A stretch of 64,000 bases of DNA. Origin: Siniperca chuatsi (lineage: Eukaryota; Chordata; Actinopteri; Centrarchiformes; Sinipercidae). The stretch is taken from positions 3,851,333-3,915,332 of the forward strand of contig NC_058045.1 in assembly GCF_020085105.1 (NCBI RefSeq), read 5' to 3'. How positions within the stretch are numbered: the first letter of the stretch is position 1; each line of letters starts with the position of its first letter. The translations under genes were made by a program, and so were the position numbers. Shown here piece after piece: positions 47,480-64,000 of this stretch. Below the pieces are notes generated by a model. The model did not search any database and was not told the DNA's origin. It was given only the letters and a program-made list of their open reading frames with translations.

Positions 47480-48920
47480 TAATCTACTGTGGGGACCCGG
47501 GGTAAAAATGAGCTGTGGGCCCCCGGAGACCCCCTTGTTTCTCCCACTCTCTCTCTCCATGCATTTTGTATGTATTATGTAGTAATTATTAATTAGTATT
47601 AGTTTATATCTTTGGTCACTTCATAAAGCACAAATTTGTTTAGGAATAGGCACAATTTAAACTAGAAAACTACCCCTCTGTGAAACGGGGGCCTCAAGAT
47701 TAGGTATTAATGCAGGTGTCACTTTAGAGCCCTCAGCATTCAGTTCATATGTGCTTTAGTGGTGCCTACAGTACTATTAAAAAGATTTACAATTTACCAA
47801 ATTAATCCAATTTAACTGCCACACAGTGAATCTGTGAAGAGTAGAACCAACAGCTAGCTGTGTTTCGGTTAGCTTAAATAAGAGCCACAATTCACAACAA
47901 GTGTCTCAGTTTCTTGCACGCTTTCGTCATTTAGATAAAAGTATTCCTAAAGGGGGTCGAGGTGAAGCTGATGTAGTGTAGTGAGTGTAGTGTAGTATAA
48001 TTCTAAAATGGATTATATGTTTGTTTTAATATAAATATAATATATTAATTATAGTATAATTCATATTTGTTTATGACATAGTTACACTTTATTTATGACA
48101 AAATATTAAATATTTTTACAGATCGGAACCCATCACATTGTTTCATAACAATTTACCCCACAATTGCAAAACCACTAACATAATATTTCAAATTTAGTGA
48201 GAATGTGTGATGAATCACACAATTAAGCAACAGTGTAGATAATGACACACTTTTTATTTAATTTCATTTTACAAATACAGCCACATGTCTTTGAAAGAAA
48301 TAAAGCCACAGAAGCACAACACTCATTTAAGTGTAGCTGATGCTTACCCATTTTAAAACACCTTGTAAGTTGAGAGAAAAAGGTGCACAGATGTACAGAT
48401 GCACAATGTTTTGGCATCCAATCAATCCAGTATTACTTTTGAACATACACCTCATATCTTTAGTCCCAGATAAATTAGAGAGCCTACACTTCAGTTTATG
48501 TTGTTGCACCCATTTGGTTTGGCACAGTCCTGATGACCTTTGTGAGCAATAACAGCTGTAAGAACTATGAACATCAAAATTAGGTTTTTCTTCCAAAGAA
48601 ATAAAGCCGCAGGAATGTGCACTCCCCTCCTATTTGCCTATGATGTAAGTATGAATCCTCGCTCGTGTTTCCGAAAGACAGAAGTGAGAGGGGCTTGATC
48701 TTGTTTTTCTGTAGGAGACAGAAGTGAAAATTCACTGATACACACCAGATTTACACCATGACGCATTTCTCGAGTAGCATTCCCCTTTAGGTGTACCACA
48801 TTTTCACACGGTTTGAGTTTACAGGATTATGCTGCGCTCCACATTGAGGATTAGGATCAAACAGGCTTCTGTCACACTGAAGTTCCATCTAACCACCATT
48901 AACTTCATCCTCTGGCTCAG
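47480..48920. other. Non-coding DNA between duplicated blocks
   Basis: Holds block X copy 2 (47836-47972), a short A/T-rich block near 47985-48050 resembling 46855-46925, and about 1 kb with no recognisable feature. Short open frames are not protein-like. Confidence 0.5.
47836..47972. repeat. Duplicated block X, copy 2
   Basis: Counterpart of 45682-45838, offset by about 2.15 kb; shares caacagctagctgtgtttcgg and ggtcgaggtgaagctgatg. Confidence 0.8.
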
Positions 48921-49123
48921 ACTTAGTGAGGGTCAGTCATGAGAAGAAGCTTTGTCTGATAGGAGAGGAACATCAGAGGGTGCTGCCATTGGAGAGTCTC
49001 ACCACATTTGACAGCTTATTGCGTCAACCAGCCCACAGTGCACATGACTGTCTGTTCATATGGTTTCATGAATGTACGGAAGTTTTTTTCTTTCTGCCTG
49101 ATGAGTTTCACAGTTTAGGGATT

Positions 49124-49606
49124 TTGCTGACACTCTTTTTATGAGGCAAAAAAAGAAACCAAGTGGGGTTTAAATATCTTTGCTGAAGCACACTTCAACA
49201 TGATGGACACTTTGGCATTTTAGGAATCAAAGCAGTGACACTTTAGCTACAGGATAGGAGCATCTCTCTGCATTTTGCTGTCCACATCAACTTTTCACAT
49301 TTGAATTTTCTAAAGCATCATCAGGCATTTATGAGGCTTATGGTGGTTGCTACCTGCTGTTCGACTAATGGAAAAATGTTTGGTGATATTAAATGTCGTA
49401 GGGACAGGAAGAGTGTCTGTCTAGGATTCAGGGAGGTGTATAAAGATACACTACACACATAGCGACATACACAGAGATATGGTTGTAATTTAAAATGGAC
49501 TGCACAAAGATTAAAGGAAAAGCTGCATATTGCATCTACAGTAATGATATGGTATGTTTCGTTTAGTTGTTTTCTTTAATAAAAAAGAGACATGACAGGA
49601 AATGAG
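49124..49606. repeat. Duplicated block Z, copy 2
   Basis: Counterpart of 46933-47464, offset by about 2.18 kb. It ends in gacaggaaatgaggggaaatg, directly joined to a tRNA-SINE-like segment. Confidence 0.85.
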
Positions 49607-49609
49607 GGG

Positions 49610-49747
49610 AAATGCCTGCTTTGCCTTGATGCCAGCTTTAGAGAGGGAGATGGGGAACAACATCCAACAAAGGTCCCCAGCTGGATTTGAACTGGGGATG
49701 TTGTAGTTCATGGTCAGCACCTTAAACCCGTAGGACACCAGGTCACC
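49610..49747 (-). repeat. tRNA-derived SINE fragment
   Basis: Read on the minus strand it begins gggtgacctggtgtcc (A-box-like), has gctgaccatgaac about 25 bases on and the B-box-like gttcaaatccagctgg, in tRNA order and spacing. A common fish tRNA-SINE head from memory. The promoter boxes are degraded. Confidence 0.6.
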
Positions 49748-49749
49748 CC

Positions 49750-51830
49750 TGTTTTATTTGTTTCTGATTTTCTGAATGAGAAAACTGTTTGTGATGCTTT
49801 GCAATGTATATTATTTAGTTACAGCATACAGAGAATGGATTATACAACAAATTCCTCACTGCAGAACAGCCAAAATAGTGCAAGTTGATTTGCTGAAAAC
49901 AGCACCTCTGATTCAGTATAAACCTGCTAAAAGGAGACCTTCCAGTTCATATCTTAAGAATTTTAGTAATAGTTCAATAAGGGGAAGCAATTCGTTAAAA
50001 AGTCTAACCACCTCTTAATTACTCATTTTCCATAACGTATGAACAACAGAAGAAGCTTGCACTTGTAATGATACTGCCTCTTTAAGTTTTCCAGCATATC
50101 CTTGGTTTGATAAAAAATACCTCAAATAACCTTCTCCATTTACATTTGCATGTAATTTAAAGGATCCCAGATATATTTTACCTTATGAAGAGAAATATGA
50201 CTTTAATTTCTTTTTCATTTCTATGTTCCTTATCTAGTCAAGTAGGAGTTGAGGTCACAGAGTTCTTCCCTTCACAAGTTACAGTATATTCACCCTCATC
50301 AAACTAATGAGTGGGACTATAAGAGGAGCTAGGTATCGCTCCAAATAGCTTGAGATTTAGCTTTGATGTGAAAAGGTCATCTGGGGGGGAAGGATTTATC
50401 TTTTCTTTTTTTGTTTTTTGGTCCAGCATGTGAGAAGAAGGGCTACAGGTTTCACACAGCATTGTTTCAAGACTGAACCACCATTTTCAACTGCATTTGA
50501 TATAAACATGCATGAGAACAGCGAGATGAACCAAGCATAAAGATGTGATGAGAACAGACCATCATAGCGCAGCAGCCTTTCTCTTCTGTATTTTAGCTTG
50601 TCGCCATGCATGAGAGCTGCTTTTAAATCACTTTGGCTTGTTACTAGGCTACAGAAGGGTAAATTTTACCCTGCCAATCAACGTGTGTAGAGTTCATTTG
50701 AAAATATTATTGCTGCTATTGTAGAATTTGCCACATTTTAAACCACAGGGAAGGAAATGTAAAGATAAGAGCCAGAAAGATGCTTCCAAGGCCATTAAGC
50801 AGGTATCACATCCTCTAAAGTTGACATGTGACTGTTATATTTTGTCTGCTTTTGTCTCCTATATTTGGAGCAGGATACAAAATTACAGCTAAACCATTTT
50901 CATCTATGCAAGAGAAATGAGGTGAAAGATTGGAAGATTGAATGGGTCTGACACTCTTGGACATCGCTCTCAAACTCACACCCATTAAAAACATTTCTTT
51001 GCCTCACACCCACTCCCTCTGAAAGCACAAAAATCAGCACTGACCCACTGCTGGATCTCGCCTCAATAAATGCCCACAGATGAACCTTTCAGCTTTCCAC
51101 AATAAAACTTTAGCCTTTATCTGCATTTCAGAGGAGGAATTTATGCATGGCGACATCATGGGAATTTCCCCAGAACTATTTAAGAATAGGGAAACAACAC
51201 AAGAAGACATTATGGATTTAGGATGCATTGATGTAATCAGTTACTGGCCTGTTTGGTTAAATTAAGCTGAGTAAACACATGCAAAGTCAGTTTTAATCAG
51301 CTGCTGAACAGCAGAAAGTGTAAAAGGAAAAAAACACACCTTGAGGACATATTTCAGTGTGAACCTTTTCATTTGATAGTAACAAACTTAATTTGTGCTA
51401 CCTGTGGTACCATGTTTTGTCAGTCCCTTATTGATCCCCCCGCCAACTGTCCCTCATTAACAGTGCACACAGAGACCAAGAAACCATGGCCTTAGGTTTT
51501 CTGTGTGTTGAGTTTTAGTTAGTTTCAGTTCAGTTAGTTTGAGGCAATTTGATTTAACATAACTTAATTTAGGAATACGCTCCATATGAGCACAATATAA
51601 ACTAAAACAACGTCTTAAAACTAGCAGCCCCAGGATAGTGATCTTTACTCGCTTTTCCCAGGTGTTAATCCAGCCTTGTTTATCACATGTGAAATGGTTC
51701 ACGAGTGATAAATTCACCTATCACTGTTAGTTTTCAGATATTTCACATTTCAGACACTTCATGTAAAGTGTAAGACATCACATGTGCCCTTTGTAAAGGA
51801 ACATACATTTCCTATAAAGTCATCACATGT
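49750..51830. other. Intergenic DNA between abhd2 and mfge8
   Basis: AT-rich, with no exon, RNA gene or clear repeat recognised. Confidence 0.5.
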
Positions 51831-51834
51831 GAAA

Positions 51835-52165
51835 TGTGTCTTTCTTTGAGTGGTAGAGGATGTATTCATATCCTTACTACAATACCACGCTGTAAAAATA
51901 CTCCACTACAAGTAAAAGTAAAATTGTTAATATTTTATGTGTGCATTGTGTGTTTTGTATGTAAAATCTTAATTTGTAAAGTAAGTAACTATAAATGTAG
52001 CAGAGTAAAAAGTACAATATTTCCCTCTACATTTCAGTGAGTATAAAGTGGCACAAAATTTAAATACTGAAGACAGTACAAGTAGCCTACCTCAGATGTG
52101 TACAGTACAATATTTGAGTAAGTGTACTTAGCTAAGTACACTGAGTGTTAAATTGCACCACTGGT
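51835..52165. repeat. Dispersed fish repeat (AAGTAAAAGTA type), copy 1
   Basis: ctgtaaaaatactccactacaagtaaaagtaa, then agtacaatatttccctctacattt and a closing aaattgcaccactgg. Recurs at 52205-52835. Confidence 0.7.
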
Positions 52166-52204
52166 TTCTTCTAGACCTTATTAAGTATGCCTTAAGTAAC
52201 CCCA

Positions 52205-52835
52205 TGGAAACCAGTGGTGGGAGAAGTACTCATATCTTTTACTTAGTAAAAAAAAAAGTAACAATATCACTAATATGTAATAAAGTCCTATATTCAAGAT
52301 TTCACTGAAAAAAAGTATTAACAACAAAATATACTTTTACATTACATTTATTTAGCTGATGCTTTTATCCAAAGTGACTTACAATAAGTGCAATAACCAT
52401 GTGGATACAACCCAAAAATTGCAAGAATCATGCAAGTCAAATTCATCAAATATGCTGAGCTGCTACTTGAAGTATTAAAGTAAAAGTAGGCTATTTGTTG
52501 GGCAGAACAGTCCTTTTCAGAGAGTAATATCGTTATATATATCATACTGTTACCGATGCTTACCTAAGCAGCATTTTAATGTTACAGCTGATGGAGGTGG
52601 TGCACATTTTAACTACTTTATATACTGTTGGATAGTTTAACATATAGCATAGTATCATATTTTATAAATTGATCTTATGTTTTGTTTGTTAAAAGTACAA
52701 TATTTCCCTCTGAAATTTAGTGGGGTAGAAGTATAAAGTAGCATACAACTTTAATAGCATACTCAAGTAGGCCTAAGTAAAAGTACCTAAAAATTGTACT
52801 TGAGTAAATGTAGGCTATTTTACACCACTGATGGA
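52205..52835. repeat. Dispersed fish repeat, copy 2, with nested insertion
   Basis: Opens accagtggtgggagaagtac and closes gctattttacaccactgatgg, a short terminal inverted repeat (CCAGTGGTG / CACCACTG). Shares agtacaatatttccctctgaaattt with copy 1. A different repeat module (atttatttagctgatgctttta...ccaaagtgacttacaa, 52340-52390) lies inside it. Confidence 0.7.
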
Positions 52836-52969
52836 AACACTAAATTAGGTCACAAAATTGGGGGGCGAGTATTTTCCTCTCAGGGGTTTTACATTAAAGA
52901 TTTTAATAAAGACATTTAATGTAAAGCAGCACATTAGCCATAAACGTTTCTTTTGTTTTCAGGGTAATT

Positions 52970-53201
52970 AGCAGGAAGAAGGGGGCGGGGTTTCAATTAC
53001 AAGACAGGCTGCGATTGGCTGAGAGCATAGGCGCACGTGCTCCTGCGCTACGCCTTGTGCCTGGGAGTTCAGAGCCGGCGCAGCACAACAAGCTCGAGCC
53101 ACAGTCTCAACAACGTCCAAACCGCCGCTGTCCTCCAACGGTTCTGTCGTCTCTTTAACTAACGAACTACAACCAACCAACGACTGACAAAAACAGCAGC
53201 T
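52970..53201 (+). promoter_or_regulatory. mfge8: mfge8 promoter and 5'UTR
   Basis: GC-rich island in AT-rich surroundings: a GC box (GGGGGCGGGG, 52981-52990), an inverted CCAAT box (ATTGG, 53014-53018) and CACGTG within gcgcacgtgc. It lies 150-220 bp before the ATG. Promoter role inferred from composition, motifs and position. Confidence 0.55.
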
Positions 53202-63266
<10,065 letters not shown>

Positions 63267-64000
63267 GTAAGTCTGATTTAAAGCTTTTCAGTGTTTTTAC
63301 ATTTTGGTAGGCCATTTTCCAGGTCATAAAGGCACTACTGTAGTGTAATAAATACATGAAAGAATCTCATAACAGCATTGCAAAATGTTAAGATCAGTGG
63401 GAATATCATAGATGCCATCTTATACCAACAAGACATTTCTCTGGGCTGTTTTATTTTTTACTAAAAGTGTAATTCAGATTATTTGTTTGTTTGTTGAGGT
63501 ATTGAAAACACAATTATTAATCACAATCATTAGTCTTGATAATTTCAGGAAAACTTCACCATTTTTGTAACTAATCGCTACAGTACATCCTCACTATTTC
63601 CAGCTACAACAGCACACCTCTCAGTCTCAGTGAAGCTACTTACTGTAGATATGCATTCCTATACAGCTAATTGGCAAGTCTAACGAGGTCCCTGTTTATC
63701 TGTCAAACAAACATGGAGACAGCTGCTGTGAGTGCTTGCCACCAGACAGACAGCTGTCGTCCTTATGGGAGCTTCATTCACACGTCACTCAGACCAGGTT
63801 GCTTTAATCGGGGTCAGTCTCAGAGAGGGAAGCAACGGTGGGAACATGTGCTGCGCTCCTCCAACTGCCTCCAGCCCTGCACGCAGAGACAGATGGCTAC
63901 TGTTTGCGTGAGAAGGCGGCAGAATAACAGTGGCCAAGTGTTCACAAAGAAGTAATTTAGCAGGAATCAAGTGGGACTTTTAAGAAAAGCCTATTTGTAT
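63267..64000 (+). other. mfge8 intron 3 (cut by the window edge)
   Basis: Begins with GTAAGT after the EGF2 exon. No further exon is recognised before the edge. Confidence 0.65.

Noticed and set aside
46933-49606. CRISPR-like or satellite array
   Set aside because: Only two copies of each block, hundreds of bases long, with no regular spacers. This is duplication in a vertebrate genome.

Overview
This is a vertebrate nuclear genome window, almost certainly from a teleost fish and most likely a percomorph. Genes are split into short exons with GT-AG introns. Non-coding DNA is AT-rich and full of short non-autonomous DNA transposons, tRNA-derived SINEs and dinucleotide microsatellites of types I know from percomorph genomes. 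The proteins match vertebrate families along their length. No bacterial, viral or CRISPR-type system is visible.

Layout. Positions 1-37 may be the last codons of an unidentified upstream gene, followed by probable 3'UTR. pdia3 (ER protein disulfide isomerase ERp57) lies on + at 6478-15819 in 13 coding exons and encodes 496 aa. aen (apoptosis-enhancing nuclease) follows on + at 18732-21505 in 3 coding exons, 320 aa. rlbp1 (CRALBP, the retinoid carrier of the visual cycle) is on + at 27197-32189 in 7 coding exons, 307 aa. abhd2 (alpha/beta hydrolase) is on - at 44509-36272 in 9 coding exons, 440 aa, convergent with rlbp1. The first three exons of an mfge8-like gene (lactadherin: signal peptide, EGF1, EGF2 with RGD) lie on + at 53202-63266, head to head with abhd2, and run off the window. 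The adjacency mfge8-abhd2-rlbp1 matches human 15q26.1.

The genes do not form one pathway; this is conserved vertebrate synteny. The sequence does suggest gene-specific regulation: an ER-stress element cluster upstream of pdia3, a p53-type site in the aen 5' exon, CRX/OTX-type sites at the rlbp1 5' end, and a long (TG)n tract against the 3' splice site of an abhd2 exon whose loss would keep frame.

The rest is intergenic or intronic and largely repeats: six copies of one fish MITE-like family, a 1.4-kb element in pdia3 intron 10, a TTAA-flanked 0.8-kb element in the last abhd2 intron, diverged duplicated blocks around the abhd2 5' exon, and about 110 bp of (AT)n in mfge8 intron 1. I found no convincing new system. 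The best leads are regulatory and splice-site details. Exon boundaries were derived by hand from splice signals, reading frame and family similarity; each closes in frame, but none was checked by alignment or transcript data.
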